DNA of 49,357 nucleotides from Chloroflexota bacterium (GTDB lineage Bacteria > Chloroflexota > Limnocylindria > Limnocylindrales > CSP1-4), in contig PNAP01000030.1 in the NCBI GenBank assembly GCA_003169735.1, positions 1 to 49,357 of the forward strand, given 5' to 3'. Every line of letters begins with the position of its first letter. Within the stretch, counting starts at the first letter, position 1. Below, piece after piece: positions 8,057-16,437 of this stretch. Below the pieces are notes generated by a model that ran no database searches, had not been told where the DNA came from, and saw only the letters and a list, made by a program, of their open reading frames with translations. The translations under genes were made by a program, and so were the position numbers.

Positions 8057-8782
8057 CTATCCGCGGGATCTCGCCTCGTCACAGGCTGCGGCGAACGCGT
8101 CGAGGGACGGGAAGATCCAGTCGGGCGTGACAAACGTCCGCGGGTCCGGCGTCGCGCCGACTCCCGGCTGGTCATGGCGCCGATCGATCCAGACCGTGGC
8201 CAGGCCGACGGCCTTTGCCGGTACATGATCGTGGTACAGGCTCTGTGCCACGTGCAGGAGCTTGCCAGGTGCGACGCCCAGACCGGCCGCAGCTTTCAGG
8301 AGCGCCGCGAAGTTCGCTGGGTCCGGCTTGTACGAACGAACATCCTCGGCGGTCACGATGGCATCGAAGGTGACCCCGAGATGGGCGTTGGTGGCCGCGA
8401 ACGATGCGCGGTCGACGTTGGAGAGGATGATCAGCCGATGATCCGACTTGAGGCGCGTGAGGGCTGCCAGCGAATCGGGGAAGGGCGGCCACCGTCCGAC
8501 CGAATCGCCGAAGTGGGCGGCTTCCTGGTACGTCGCTGGCTGCCCGAAGCGCTCGCCGATCGCCTGCATCACCAGCCGCAGGATGCGCGGATACGTCATC
8601 GTCGGGTTGGCTCGCTCCGCGGCCGCCTCCAGCGAGCCATGCGCCTCGAGGATCTCGTCGCGGCTGGTCGTGACGCCGGTCCGCTCGCGCCACGGTAGCG
8701 TCGCGTCCCAGATGCCCTGCTCCCAGTCGATGATGGTGCCGTAACAGTCGAAACTGAGAGCCTCGAAGTCGCTGAGCTTCAT
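8057..8782 (-). CDS. HAD-superfamily hydrolase, haloacid dehalogenase type II-like
   Basis: A 241-aa cytoplasmic HAD protein. Motif I is FDCYGTIIDW with the nucleophilic Asp near residue 13. Motif II is ILSNVDRAS. The motif III lysine is in VRSYKPDPANF. The last acidic motif is replaced by HVAQSLYHDHVPAKAVGLATVWIDR, the form found in type II haloacid dehalogenases and their relatives. Real dehalogenase activity is not assured, since many relatives are phosphatases. The ATG at 8782 has only a weak GAAG upstream. It converges with nagA; a strong hairpin lies immediately upstream at 8805-8837 and separates it from the csp transcript. Confidence 0.82.
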   Translation of the reverse strand: MKLSDFEALSFDCYGTIIDWEQGIWDATLPWRERTGVTTSRDEILEAHGSLEAAAERANPTMTYPRILRLVMQAIGERFGQPATYQEAAHFGDSVGRWPPFPDSLAALTRLKSDHRLIILSNVDRASFAATNAHLGVTFDAIVTAEDVRSYKPDPANFAALLKAAAGLGVAPGKLLHVAQSLYHDHVPAKAVGLATVWIDRRHDQPGVGATPDPRTFVTPDWIFPSLDAFAAACDEARSRG

Positions 8783-8804
8783 CGGCTCATCTTCGCAGAA
8801 TCAG

Positions 8805-8837
8805 CGAAGCCCCAGCCGATGTTCGGCCGGGGCTTCG
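8805..8837 (-). terminator. Strong GC-rich hairpin between csp unit and HAD gene
   Basis: A 15-nt arm (8805-8819, cgaagccccagccga) pairs with 8823-8837 (tcggccggggcttcg) around a 3-nt loop, with one A/C mismatch. It lies about 37 nt past the stop of the 61-aa gene, so it probably ends the minus-strand csp transcript. No T-tract follows on either strand, as is common in high-GC genomes. Confidence 0.6.
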
Positions 8838-8868
8838 TCCTGGTGACGGTCTGGAACGGTGGTCGAGT

Positions 8869-8882
8869 CGACCCTAGGGTCG
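8869..8882. repeat. Perfect 14-bp palindrome over a stop codon
   Basis: CGACCCTAGGGTCG is perfectly self-complementary and covers the TAG stop of the minus-strand 61-aa gene. It could be part of the end-of-transcript structure or a protein-binding site. Chance is possible. Confidence 0.35.
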
Positions 8883-9059
8883 CTTGCCTCGATTCGCCGC
8901 GATGTGGCCGGACCACTCGGACGTCCGAGCATCGGTCAAGACCGTGCTGCCATGCCACCCGCAGACGCAGGTGACGGTTTGGGCTCGATGCTTGTACTCG
9001 GCGATGACGTGCTTCGGGAACCCGTCGATCTCCGGTGGCCGTCGGATCGGTGGCGCCAT
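8874..9059 (-). CDS. Small CxC protein downstream of csp
   Basis: A 61-aa protein. The centre reads TVTCVCGWHGSTVL and the end SEWSGHIAANRG, a small Cys/His arrangement resembling a half zinc ribbon (CxC plus a C-terminal His). I do not recognise the family. The ATG at 9059 is preceded by AGGGGG about 10 nt upstream. The gene starts 26 nt past the csp stop on the same strand and is probably co-transcribed with it, ending at the hairpin at 8805-8837. The ordered Cys/His spacing and operon position argue that it is real rather than a chance ORF. Confidence 0.55.
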   Translation of the reverse strand: MAPPIRRPPEIDGFPKHVIAEYKHRAQTVTCVCGWHGSTVLTDARTSEWSGHIAANRGKRP

Positions 9060-9085
9060 TCGCGCGTTCGCCCCCTAACGGGAGG

Positions 9086-9292
9086 TCAGGCGGCCGCGAC
9101 CTTGACGGCTCGCGGGCCGCGCGGGCTTGCCTCGACTTCGAAGGCGACCTTCTCGCCCCCGACAAGGCGGTCGAAATCGAGCGAGCGATCGAGGCCGTCG
9201 CGGTGGAAGAAGTATTCCTTCCCGTCCTCGGCGGCGATGAACCCGAATCCGCGCTCGGAGACGACCTTCTTTACGGTGCCATTAGTGGCCAT
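9086..9292 (-). CDS. csp: Cold-shock domain protein
   Basis: A 68-aa single OB-fold protein: MATNGTVKKVVSERGFGFIA with RNP1-like GFGFI, then DGKEYFFHRDGLDRSLDF with an RNP2-like EYFFHR. The usual KW after the first strand is KK, and VFVH is YFFH, so it is a divergent CspA-type nucleic-acid-binding protein. The start is ATG 9292 with AAGGAT upstream; the frame is open further upstream but is non-coding in character. A leader of about 100 nt is predicted from the TACACT box at 9401-9406. A small CxC protein follows on the same strand. Confidence 0.88.
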   Translation of the reverse strand: MATNGTVKKVVSERGFGFIAAEDGKEYFFHRDGLDRSLDFDRLVGGEKVAFEVEASPRGPRAVKVAAA

Positions 9293-9538
9293 GGATGGAT
9301 CCTTGATCTCTTCTCGAACAGAGACGGACGACGCACGGCCGGCTCGAGAAGAACCATCGACCACGCGGGGCACCCTCGGGGAAACCCCTGAGAGAGCGAC
9401 AGTGTACTCCTCGAACACGCTTCGGAACGATGCCCGTTGAAATAGGCGGTGCTTTTCCCGCTGCCTTGCGCACGGCGCCGCTCGGACGGCCCCACACGGT
9501 CGTGGTGGCCGTGCCCTACCGCCGGGAGGCGCACTAGC
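9293..9538 (-). promoter_or_regulatory. csp promoter and structured 5' leader
   Basis: The 246-nt gap upstream of csp contains no gene. Read on the minus strand, a TACACT -10 box (9401-9406) predicts a start near 9394 and a leader of about 100 nt. A 9-bp perfect inverted repeat (9309-9317 with 9344-9352, tcttctcga/tcgagaaga) has its downstream arm directly next to the Shine-Dalgarno. A smaller GGGG-AAA-CCCC hairpin is at 9378-9388. This could be a temperature-responsive leader as in CspA genes. Further upstream, 9486-9512 forms a GC hairpin (acggcc/ggccgt with inner ccac/gtgg) that may terminate the preceding minus gene. Confidence 0.5.
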
Positions 9539-10678
9539 CTACGCGCCGTCCCAATCGATCTCGAGGTTCTGCTGGTTGGTCGGGTCGACGTGCACCGCCA
9601 CCGAGGCACCTGGCGAGATCCGCCCGACCGATGCCTCGGGGACCATCTCGACGTGTTGGACGGTGTAGGGCGACTGGCCGTCGGGCGTGACCTCGAGTTC
9701 GAGGCGCATCAGGCGCTTGCCCTCGCTCGCCACGGCGAGGTCGTCCGCCGTCTTGATGACCGCCCGGCCCGCCACGCCGTTCTTCTTGAGTGACTCCGCC
9801 GCCGATCCGACGTCCATCGTCACGTTCGGTGCGGCCGCTGCCGGAGGCACACCGGGGATCGTTGGCAGCAGGCCGGGTGTCGGCGTGGCGCCGGCCATCA
9901 TCATCCCGCCGGGCATCATCTGGCCGGACATCGAGAAGATGCGCGCGTTGTGCGCATTGGCCGCGTTGACGACCATCGAGGCGACCGGGCCCGAGATGTT
10001 GACGCCCATCGTGCGCAGGTACGCGAGCAGCGCCTCGCCGCTGGCGGTGCCCGTTCCACCCACCTGGGAGCCGAGCTGGACGACGTTCACGCCTGGCGCC
10101 GCGCCGAGCTGGTTCGGTGCCGCCACCGTCGGGCCCATGGTCGAGAGGGTATTGGGCTGGGGGATATGCGGGCTGATGCCGCCCGCCATCCCTCCCGCCG
10201 TCGCCCGGGCCGCCGACTGTCCACTCCACTCGATGACGACCTCGCTCGGGTTGGCCGGGTCGACCATGACGGGCACGGTCGCGCCGACGACCATCCGGCC
10301 CATGGCGTTCCAGGGCATGACCATGCGCTGCTGGATGGGGTAGGGCGCCTGGCCCGGGATGGTCACGGTGAGGGACAGGTTCAGGACCGGCCGCTCGTTG
10401 ACCATCATGTTGGTCTCGCCGATGTCGGTGATGGTCGCCTGGCCGGCGACGCCCGTCGCTTCGATGCGCTTCCGGTTCGCGGCCGAGCGCCGCGTGGCCA
10501 CGCCGATGCCGATGAATACCAGGCCGCCGATGAAGAAGGCGATGCCGCCGATGTCCATGCCGATGCCGCCGCCGGAGGCAGCGCCGCCGGCGAAATCCTG
10601 GCCCCCGAAGAGGTTCCCGATCCAGAAGAAGAGCGCGCCGATGGCGAAGAAGACGACGCCAAGGATGACCATGATCAT
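9539..10678 (-). CDS. Membrane protein with two DUF3592-like domains
   Basis: A 379-aa protein. Residues 1-62 hold two hydrophobic helices with a glycine-rich loop (NLFGGQDFAGG to GIGMDIGG), followed by TRRSAANRKR. A beta domain begins GVAGQATITDIGETNMMVNERPV and ends VPVMVDPANPSEVVIEW. A second copy begins GVAGRAVIKTADDLAVASEG and ends VAVHVDPTNQQNLEIDWDG at the C-terminus. This alpha-numeric pattern (GxAxI, DPxNP, E/DW) is typical of DUF3592-like or SHOCT-associated membrane proteins. A Met/Gly/Pro-rich linker separates the copies. The ATG at 10678 has AGAGGTGA upstream. The function is unknown. The gene diverges from an ABC transporter pair. Confidence 0.62.
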   Translation of the reverse strand: MIMVILGVVFFAIGALFFWIGNLFGGQDFAGGAASGGGIGMDIGGIAFFIGGLVFIGIGVATRRSAANRKRIEATGVAGQATITDIGETNMMVNERPVLNLSLTVTIPGQAPYPIQQRMVMPWNAMGRMVVGATVPVMVDPANPSEVVIEWSGQSAARATAGGMAGGISPHIPQPNTLSTMGPTVAAPNQLGAAPGVNVVQLGSQVGGTGTASGEALLAYLRTMGVNISGPVASMVVNAANAHNARIFSMSGQMMPGGMMMAGATPTPGLLPTIPGVPPAAAAPNVTMDVGSAAESLKKNGVAGRAVIKTADDLAVASEGKRLMRLELEVTPDGQSPYTVQHVEMVPEASVGRISPGASVAVHVDPTNQQNLEIDWDGA

Positions 10679-10770
10679 CGCGAATCACCTCTTGCGGTTG
10701 GAACTGTCATGGCGGGGAACGTACCAGAACGCACGAGCCCAGATGAAGGGCCCGCCGCGGGCGCGGATGC

Positions 10771-10776
10771 TAGGCT
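10771..10776 (+). promoter_or_regulatory. -10 box for leaderless ABC ATPase transcript
   Basis: TAGGCT followed by exactly 6 nt and then GTG 10783. A start site about 7 nt past the hexamer would coincide with the start codon. No Shine-Dalgarno is present. Confidence 0.5.
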
Positions 10777-10782
10777 CGGGGG

Positions 10783-11760
10783 GTGCCCACGCCCGACCCG
10801 TCCACTCCTGACCAGCGGCTGACCGGCAAGGCCATCGAGGTGCACGGCCTGCGCATGGCCTACGGCAAGCTCGAGGTCCTCCGGGGCGTCGATCTCGAGG
10901 TCGAGGCGGGCATGGTCTTCTGCCTGGTCGGGCCCAACGGCGCCGGCAAGACGACGACCATCGAGGTGCTCGAGGGTTACCGGCAACGGACCGCCGGCGA
11001 CGTCTCCGTCCTCGGCGCCGATCCGAGCCGTGGGGGCCGCGGGCTCCGCGATCGCATCGGCATCCTCCTCCAGGACGGCGGCGTCGAGCCATACCTGACC
11101 GTGCGCGAAGTCGTGGACGCCACGCGCGGCTATTACCGTCGGCCACTCCCCGCCGCCGAGTTGCTCGACATCGTCGGGTTGAGCGACCAGGCCAAGGTGC
11201 GCGTCCGGCGCCTCTCGGCCGGCCAGCGACGGCGCCTCGAGCTGGCGCTCGCCCTGGCGGGCGATCCGGAACTGGTCTTCCTCGATGAGCCGACGACCGG
11301 CTTCGACCCGCACGCTCGGCTGGCGGCGTGGGACGCCATCCGGCGGCTGACCGCACGCGGCACGACCGTCGTGCTCACCACCAACGTCATGGACGAGGCC
11401 CAGGCGCTGGCCGACCGCGTGGCCATCATCGTGGCCGGCCGGATCGTGGCGCACGGGACGCCACTCGACGTGGTCGGGGCGCGCGGCCCGGGCTCCGCCA
11501 TCCGCTTCCGGCTGCCCGAGGGCGGGCCGGCGCTGCCGCCGGAGCTGACGCGGATGATCGCCTCGTCGCGCGACGACGTGCTCGAGCTGCGAACGGTCGA
11601 GCCGGCGGCGCTGGTCAACACGCTCAGCGCGTGGGCACTCCAGAACGGATTGCCGCTCCATGACCTGGTGGTCGCTCCGCGCTCCCTGGAGGACGCGTAC
11701 CTGGAGCTGACCGCGGCCGCTGCAGCGTCGGCCCCGGGCGACGAGGTGGCCACGGCGTGA
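10783..11760 (+). CDS. ABC transporter ATP-binding protein (ABC-2 / DrrA type)
   Basis: A 325-aa ATPase that should energise the membrane partner encoded next. Visible motifs are Walker A GPNGAGKTTT, signature LSAGQRRRLELA (a variant of LSGGQ), Walker B ELVFLDEPTTG and the switch region TTNVMDEAQ, where the usual switch His is Asn (TTN rather than TTH). A C-terminal extension of about 80 residues after the nucleotide-binding domain matches the DrrA/NatA subclass of drug or sodium exporters. The GTG start at 10783 is placed by a TAGGCT box 6 nt upstream. The stop overlaps the permease GTG, indicating translational coupling. Confidence 0.9.
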   Translation: MPTPDPSTPDQRLTGKAIEVHGLRMAYGKLEVLRGVDLEVEAGMVFCLVGPNGAGKTTTIEVLEGYRQRTAGDVSVLGADPSRGGRGLRDRIGILLQDGGVEPYLTVREVVDATRGYYRRPLPAAELLDIVGLSDQAKVRVRRLSAGQRRRLELALALAGDPELVFLDEPTTGFDPHARLAAWDAIRRLTARGTTVVLTTNVMDEAQALADRVAIIVAGRIVAHGTPLDVVGARGPGSAIRFRLPEGGPALPPELTRMIASSRDDVLELRTVEPAALVNTLSAWALQNGLPLHDLVVAPRSLEDAYLELTAAAAASAPGDEVATA

Positions 11761-12512
11761 GGACCATCCGGCTCATGTTCCGGCAGGCTCGCCTGGAGCT
11801 TCGAGCGTTCTGGCGCAACCCCGCCGCGGCCTTCTTCACGGTCGTCTTTCCGCTGCTCTTCATGGTCGTTGCCAACGTCGCTCTCGGGCCCTCGTCGGGC
11901 GGCCAGCAACAGGCCGCCGAGTTCTACACGCCGGCCATCATCGCGTTCGCGCTCGTCACGGCGTGCTATACGAACCTGGCGATGGGCGTGGTCGTGGCGC
12001 GCGACGCGGGCATCCTGAAGCGCCTGCGCGGCACCCCCCTGCCTACGTGGATCTACCTCTGGGGACGTATCGCCACCTCGGTCATCGTGGCGGGCGTGAT
12101 GGTCGCCATCGTGGCCGGCTATGGGGCGCTGGCGTACGGCGTCTATCTGCCGGGCGAGCATCTGCTCGCGCTGGCCGTCACCCTCGTTGTCGGCGCCGCC
12201 TCGTTCAGCGCGCTCGGCCTCGCCATCAGCGGCCTCGTGCCCAACGCGGCCGCCGCGCCGGCCGTGGTCAACGCCACCATCCTGCCGCTGCTGCTCATCT
12301 CCAACGTGCTCGTCCGCATCGACGACGGGGCGCTGGCCGACATCGCCGGCATCTTCCCGGTTCGCCACCTGGCCGACGCGTTGTCGCGCGCTTACGACCC
12401 CGCAGCGCCCGCGCAGGGGTTCGCCCTCGATAGCCTCGCCATCGTCGGGGCCTGGGGCGTGGCCGGCCTCGTGATCGCCCTCGTGACCTTTTCGTGGCAG
12501 CCTCGGCGCTGA
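11757..12512 (+). CDS. ABC-2 type permease
   Basis: A 251-aa membrane protein with about six helices. It starts with a basic amphipathic segment (IRLMFRQARLELRAFWRNPAAAFF), then VVFPLLFMVVANVALG, the conserved ARDAGILKRLRGTPLP loop of ABC-2 permeases, and the late FPVRHLADALSRAY segment found before the last helix. It forms the channel for the preceding ATPase (GTGA overlap) and probably exports a small lipophilic compound, lipid or polymer; the cargo is not predictable. It converges with the glycosylase gene with a 28-nt gap. Confidence 0.87.
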   Translation: MRTIRLMFRQARLELRAFWRNPAAAFFTVVFPLLFMVVANVALGPSSGGQQQAAEFYTPAIIAFALVTACYTNLAMGVVVARDAGILKRLRGTPLPTWIYLWGRIATSVIVAGVMVAIVAGYGALAYGVYLPGEHLLALAVTLVVGAASFSALGLAISGLVPNAAAAPAVVNATILPLLLISNVLVRIDDGALADIAGIFPVRHLADALSRAYDPAAPAQGFALDSLAIVGAWGVAGLVIALVTFSWQPRR

Positions 12513-12540
12513 CGTCTCGTGGTTAGCCCCATCCAGTAGG

Positions 12541-13494
12541 TCAGAGCCGCGCGATGGAGCGGATGGGCATCCGTGGCGCGCGGCGCGGCGGCGTGATGCC
12601 GGCCAGTTCGAGCAGCCGCACCGCCCGCGCTCGCTGGCCGCGATACGGCTCGAGGAGTTCCAGCATCCGCGCGTCGTCGCCGCGTAGCTCGCCGGCCAGC
12701 GCCCAACACACCACGTGCGGCAGGTGGAAGTCACCGACGCTCACCGCATCCGGATCGCCGAAGGCCGCACGTGCCGCCTCGGCGGCGGTCCACGGCCCGA
12801 CGCCACGAACAGCCTGGAGTGCGGCCAGGGCCGCCTCCGCCGGCAGTTCCGCTGCCGCCTCCAGCCGCGGGGCCACCCGCGCCACGCGCCGCAGCGTCTC
12901 GGCTCGCCGCTCTTCAAGCCCGAGAGGGTGGAACGCGTAGGCCGGGATGCCGGCAAGCCGCTCGGGCGCGGGAACGACGAACAACTCGACCGGACCCGGC
13001 GCCCGTTCGCCGTACCGCCGGAGGAGTGCCCGGTAACTTCGCGACGCCTCGATGCCCGTGACCTTCTGCTCGATGACGGCCGGCACCAGCGCCTCGTAGA
13101 CGGTATCGCTTCGCCCGAAGCGCAGGCCGCGCCACCGCCGCGCCAGGTCCCGCAGCACGGCATGGCGTGGCTCGAAGGCATCCGGATCGTCTTCCGCGCC
13201 GAGGAGCCTGGGCAGCGCGACCACCGCCCACCCGCCGCCCGGACCCCAGGCGCTCACGCTCAACGCGGAACCGTCGCGCACCAGGCGCACCGTGGCGAGG
13301 CCCTCTGGCGTGCGCGTGGCGCGCCAGATCCCCTCACGACCGATGCGGACGCTCGGGTCCCACCGACCATGCTGGAGATGGCCAAGGGTGAGCCACGGAT
13401 CGACGACGAACCCGAGCTTGACGCGGGCCTCGATGGGGGTCGCCGCGCCGGTCTCGGGACGGCTTCCGGACCCGTCGGCGAGGTTCGTTGCCAC
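12541..13494 (-). CDS. DNA-3-methyladenine glycosylase II-like (HhH-GPD)
   Basis: A 317-aa base-excision repair glycosylase of the AlkA kind, removing alkylated bases. The C-terminal half contains EALVPAVIEQKVT, then the helix-hairpin-helix LQAVRGVGPWTAAEAARAAF, followed by the conserved catalytic Asp in AVSVGDFHLPH. The N-terminal part (DPWLTLGHLQHGRWDPSVRI) is the beta domain of AlkA-type enzymes. The GTG start at 13494 has GGAGG 5 nt upstream (tggaggccgc). No ada or ogt gene lies nearby. It is divergent from the GGDEF gene, and the two starts lie only 62 nt apart. Confidence 0.85.
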   Translation of the reverse strand: MATNLADGSGSRPETGAATPIEARVKLGFVVDPWLTLGHLQHGRWDPSVRIGREGIWRATRTPEGLATVRLVRDGSALSVSAWGPGGGWAVVALPRLLGAEDDPDAFEPRHAVLRDLARRWRGLRFGRSDTVYEALVPAVIEQKVTGIEASRSYRALLRRYGERAPGPVELFVVPAPERLAGIPAYAFHPLGLEERRAETLRRVARVAPRLEAAAELPAEAALAALQAVRGVGPWTAAEAARAAFGDPDAVSVGDFHLPHVVCWALAGELRGDDARMLELLEPYRGQRARAVRLLELAGITPPRRAPRMPIRSIARL

Positions 13495-13556
13495 GCGGCC
13501 TCCATCGACTCCGAGAGCGGTCCTAGGACCTCCGGATGGTAGTGCGGAGGAGTGGG

Positions 13557-14990
13557 GTGCGCGATGGTTCGGCCATGGCCGTGGTGCATCCCCAGTCGCC
13601 GGTCCTTGACCGTGTGCGACGTCTCTTCGATGGGCCAGCGCGCCCACTTCCGACCTGGCGCCGAACCGCGTCCTGGGTGGGGCCGGTGGCGACGATCGTC
13701 GCTGTCATCATCCTTGGCTTCCTCGCCAGCCATGGCGTCAGCATCCCCGACCCCACGCCCATCCTGGTCATCACGGTGGTCGCTGGGGCCCTTGTCGGCG
13801 GACTCCGGCCGGGCCTCGTGGCGGCGGCCATCGCCCTCGCCGATTGCCTGTTCTTCTTCATGGGCCAGCCGTATGCCAGCCAACCGGGCAACGCGCTCCG
13901 GGTGATCCTCCTGGCCGGCTTCATCCCGACCGTGGCGACACTCGTCGGCGCCGCGCGCGACCGCTTCATCGTCGACCGCACGGAGCTGATCCAGCGGCGC
14001 ACGTTCGATCGTGACCTCGACGCCTACGCCAACGCCCTCGTGCGAGAACCGATCGAGAGCCTCTTCAGTGCCATCGTCGACCGCATCCCGACGCTCATCC
14101 CGGGCGACCTCGTGGCCCTGACGCTGGCCGATCCCAGGGATAGCCGCCACTTCGTGCGTGCTGTCCACGGCGCCGATGCCTCGCTGGTCGGGGTCGAGAT
14201 CGTGCCCGGTGTCGGTGTCGCCGGAGCCGCCATCGTCACCCGCGATGTCGTCGTCGCCGAGCGCCTCCAGCCGAACGCCGGCACGGCGCCGGACGCCGCC
14301 CCCGGCTCGACCGTGCTCGGCGCTCCGGTCATCATCGACGGCCGCGTCATCGCCACCATCACCGTCGGGCGGACCACCAACGTCCACCCCTTCACGCCGG
14401 CCGAGCGTGAGCAGATGGCTCGCCTGGCGGGCGCCACGGCGCTCGTCCTCAAGAACGTCGAGCTGCGTACCGAACTGGCCGAGTCGGCGCTGCGAGACCC
14501 GCTCACCGGCCTCTACAACCGCTCCTACCTGGACGCGGCGCTGGACCAGCTGCTCGCGCTGCGTCGGCGGATGAAGCCGGACGACCGGGCAGCGCTGGCC
14601 GTGATCATGTTCGACGTCGACGGCTTCCGCCGCTTCAACGAAGAGCACGGTCGAGCGACCGGCGACCGGGTCCTCCAGGCCGTCGGTACCATCCTCCGGC
14701 AGCGTTTCCGGACGAGCGACACGATGGCCCGCATCGGGGGCGACGGGTTCATCGTGGTGCTGGAGGGCGCGGACCGCGTCATCGCCGCCAGGGCCGCCTC
14801 GGACGTGCGCGACATGGTCCGCAAGCTGACCCTGACCACGGCGCGCGGGGAACCGGTCAAGGTCACCGTCTCGGCCGGCGCGACCTCGTTCGATGACGCT
14901 GACCCCGGCGCCCAGGCGGTCATCCGGACCGTCGAAGCGGCGCTCGACACGGCGCGTTTCTCTGGGCGGGACACCATCGTCTCGGTCTGA
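13557..14990 (+). CDS. Membrane-GAF-GGDEF protein with degenerate active site
   Basis: A 477-aa protein. Residues about 35-125 form four membrane helices resembling the DUF4118/KdpD-type sensor membrane block. About 165-310 is a GAF-like domain (EPIESLFSAIVDRIPTLIP to LVLKNVELRTELAE). About 318-477 is a GGDEF domain (DPLTGLYNRSYLDAAL, MFDVDGFRRFNEEHG). The signature near residue 395 is GGDGF instead of GGDEF or GGEEF, so the metal-binding Glu is missing and diguanylate cyclase activity is doubtful. A receptor or scaffold role is more likely. The GTG at 13557 is chosen because GGAGGAG ends 4 nt upstream; ATG 13575 is an alternative. Confidence 0.85.
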   Translation: MRDGSAMAVVHPQSPVLDRVRRLFDGPARPLPTWRRTASWVGPVATIVAVIILGFLASHGVSIPDPTPILVITVVAGALVGGLRPGLVAAAIALADCLFFFMGQPYASQPGNALRVILLAGFIPTVATLVGAARDRFIVDRTELIQRRTFDRDLDAYANALVREPIESLFSAIVDRIPTLIPGDLVALTLADPRDSRHFVRAVHGADASLVGVEIVPGVGVAGAAIVTRDVVVAERLQPNAGTAPDAAPGSTVLGAPVIIDGRVIATITVGRTTNVHPFTPAEREQMARLAGATALVLKNVELRTELAESALRDPLTGLYNRSYLDAALDQLLALRRRMKPDDRAALAVIMFDVDGFRRFNEEHGRATGDRVLQAVGTILRQRFRTSDTMARIGGDGFIVVLEGADRVIAARAASDVRDMVRKLTLTTARGEPVKVTVSAGATSFDDADPGAQAVIRTVEAALDTARFSGRDTIVSV

Positions 14991-15020
14991 CGCCAGACCC
15001 GCCGACGCGCGGCTCCTGCC

Positions 15021-16418
15021 TTACTGGATCCCGAGGATCTGACCGAGCGACCAAACCATCGTCGAGCTGAGCACGGCCATGACCATCATCAGCGGCAGCA
15101 GCCGGGGGCGAACGCGTGCCGCTTCGTGCGACCCGGCCACGCTGCGCAGCGGGACACCGCCGCGTCGCACCCGCTGGGCGGCCGACGCACCGACGATGCA
15201 GCCGCCCACGACAGTTGCCAACTGCACGCCCCAGAGCAGGTCGGCCGGGATCCACGCGACGGCATGGAAGGTCGCCGTCCCGAACAGGTCCCAACCCTGC
15301 TGGAACGGGTCGGAGAGCGCCACGACGATGCGCTGACCGTCCACCAGCAGCGTCGAGAGCGAAGCCGCGATGAGGAAACCGGCCGCCACGGGGATGAGGC
15401 CCGCCGTCATCGCCGGAACGCCGACCGAGCGCGCCGCCCAGAGGATCGCGCCGACCAGGATGAGCAGGAAGATGGCCAGGACGATCGTCCCGCCGATCGT
15501 GTCGAGGAGCCCGAAGAAGTCGAAGAAGACCGATGTCTGCGCGACGCTCCCGTAGACCATGGAGCCGACGGCGAGGGCGATGAGCGCGAGCAGACTGGTC
15601 GACCAGGGGCCTTCGGCCAGGCCACTGGCGAAGCTGCGGCGCCGAACGCCGTTCGGGTCTTCGGCATCAAGCGCGAACGGTGCCATCCGCCCGAGCAACC
15701 GGAACCAGACGCTGAAGGTCTCGCCGCTCGAGCGCCAGGCGTCGCGCCCGAACTGGCCCATCGCAGCGACCGTAACGATCGTGTAGCCGACCAGCACGAG
15801 GCCGAGCAGGCGCGCGCCGGTCACGAAGAAGACCAGTTCGAGCCAGGCGAAGAAGGCGAAGCCGGCCACCGCCGGCCAACTCGCGAGCTTCGTCGCATCG
15901 CCGGTGACCACATCAGCCCTGACCGCGCCGCTGCCCGACCTGAGCCGCCGAGCAACGGCCGCCGCGATGTCATGGAGCGTCGCGAACGGGTCGATCCAGT
16001 TCCACGCCGGCCCGACGAGCGCCGAGACGATGGCCAGCCCGACCCAGCCGTAGGCCCACAGGAAGAGCGACGCGACATCCGCCTCGTTGTCGCCCCCGAC
16101 GAGCGCCTGGGCGACGATCCAGAGCCAGGCCACGAGCCCCGCTGCGCGCAATCCTGCGCGCAACCAGCGCGGAACGTGATGAACGCGGCCCGTCGCAGCA
16201 TCCCCGGACGGACCGGCATCGACCAGGGCGAAGAAACCGAATGAGAGCGCTACCGTCAGCGTCGCACCGCCCACGTAGACGAGCAGCGGCAACGCGGCGC
16301 CCACCGAGCCGCTCGCCACATGGGCCTGAGCTGTGCCCGGCAGCTCCACACCCAGCGCCGCCGCGGCCACGGTCGCCGTCGCGACCGCGCGCGTCACCCG
16401 ACCATGGGAGGCGGTCAC
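15021..16418 (-). CDS. Polytopic membrane protein, 'fenitrothion hydrolase'-annotated family type
   Basis: A 465-aa protein with an N-terminal signal-like segment ending AQAHVASGSVG and about ten further hydrophobic segments. WAYGWVGLAIVSALVGPAWNWIDPFATLHD and the F(F)FxWLELVF region resemble large membrane proteins of Actinobacteria and Chloroflexota often labelled fenitrothion hydrolase. That label has little biochemical support here. No catalytic motif is evident. The GTG start lies 19 nt downstream of the xth stop on the same strand, so the two are likely co-transcribed. It converges with the GGDEF gene with a 30-nt gap. Confidence 0.55.
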   Translation of the reverse strand: MTASHGRVTRAVATATVAAAALGVELPGTAQAHVASGSVGAALPLLVYVGGATLTVALSFGFFALVDAGPSGDAATGRVHHVPRWLRAGLRAAGLVAWLWIVAQALVGGDNEADVASLFLWAYGWVGLAIVSALVGPAWNWIDPFATLHDIAAAVARRLRSGSGAVRADVVTGDATKLASWPAVAGFAFFAWLELVFFVTGARLLGLVLVGYTIVTVAAMGQFGRDAWRSSGETFSVWFRLLGRMAPFALDAEDPNGVRRRSFASGLAEGPWSTSLLALIALAVGSMVYGSVAQTSVFFDFFGLLDTIGGTIVLAIFLLILVGAILWAARSVGVPAMTAGLIPVAAGFLIAASLSTLLVDGQRIVVALSDPFQQGWDLFGTATFHAVAWIPADLLWGVQLATVVGGCIVGASAAQRVRRGGVPLRSVAGSHEAARVRPRLLPLMMVMAVLSSTMVWSLGQILGIQ

Positions 16419-16437
16419 GGACGCGGGCCGGACGGCG

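Noticed and set aside
8057-8782. Confident assignment as haloacid dehalogenase
   Set aside because: Only HAD motifs are certain; halide-pocket residues cannot be judged without alignment, so a general HAD call is kept.
13536-13556. ATG 13536 as the GGDEF gene start
   Set aside because: The GGAGGAG Shine-Dalgarno lies after it and serves GTG 13557.
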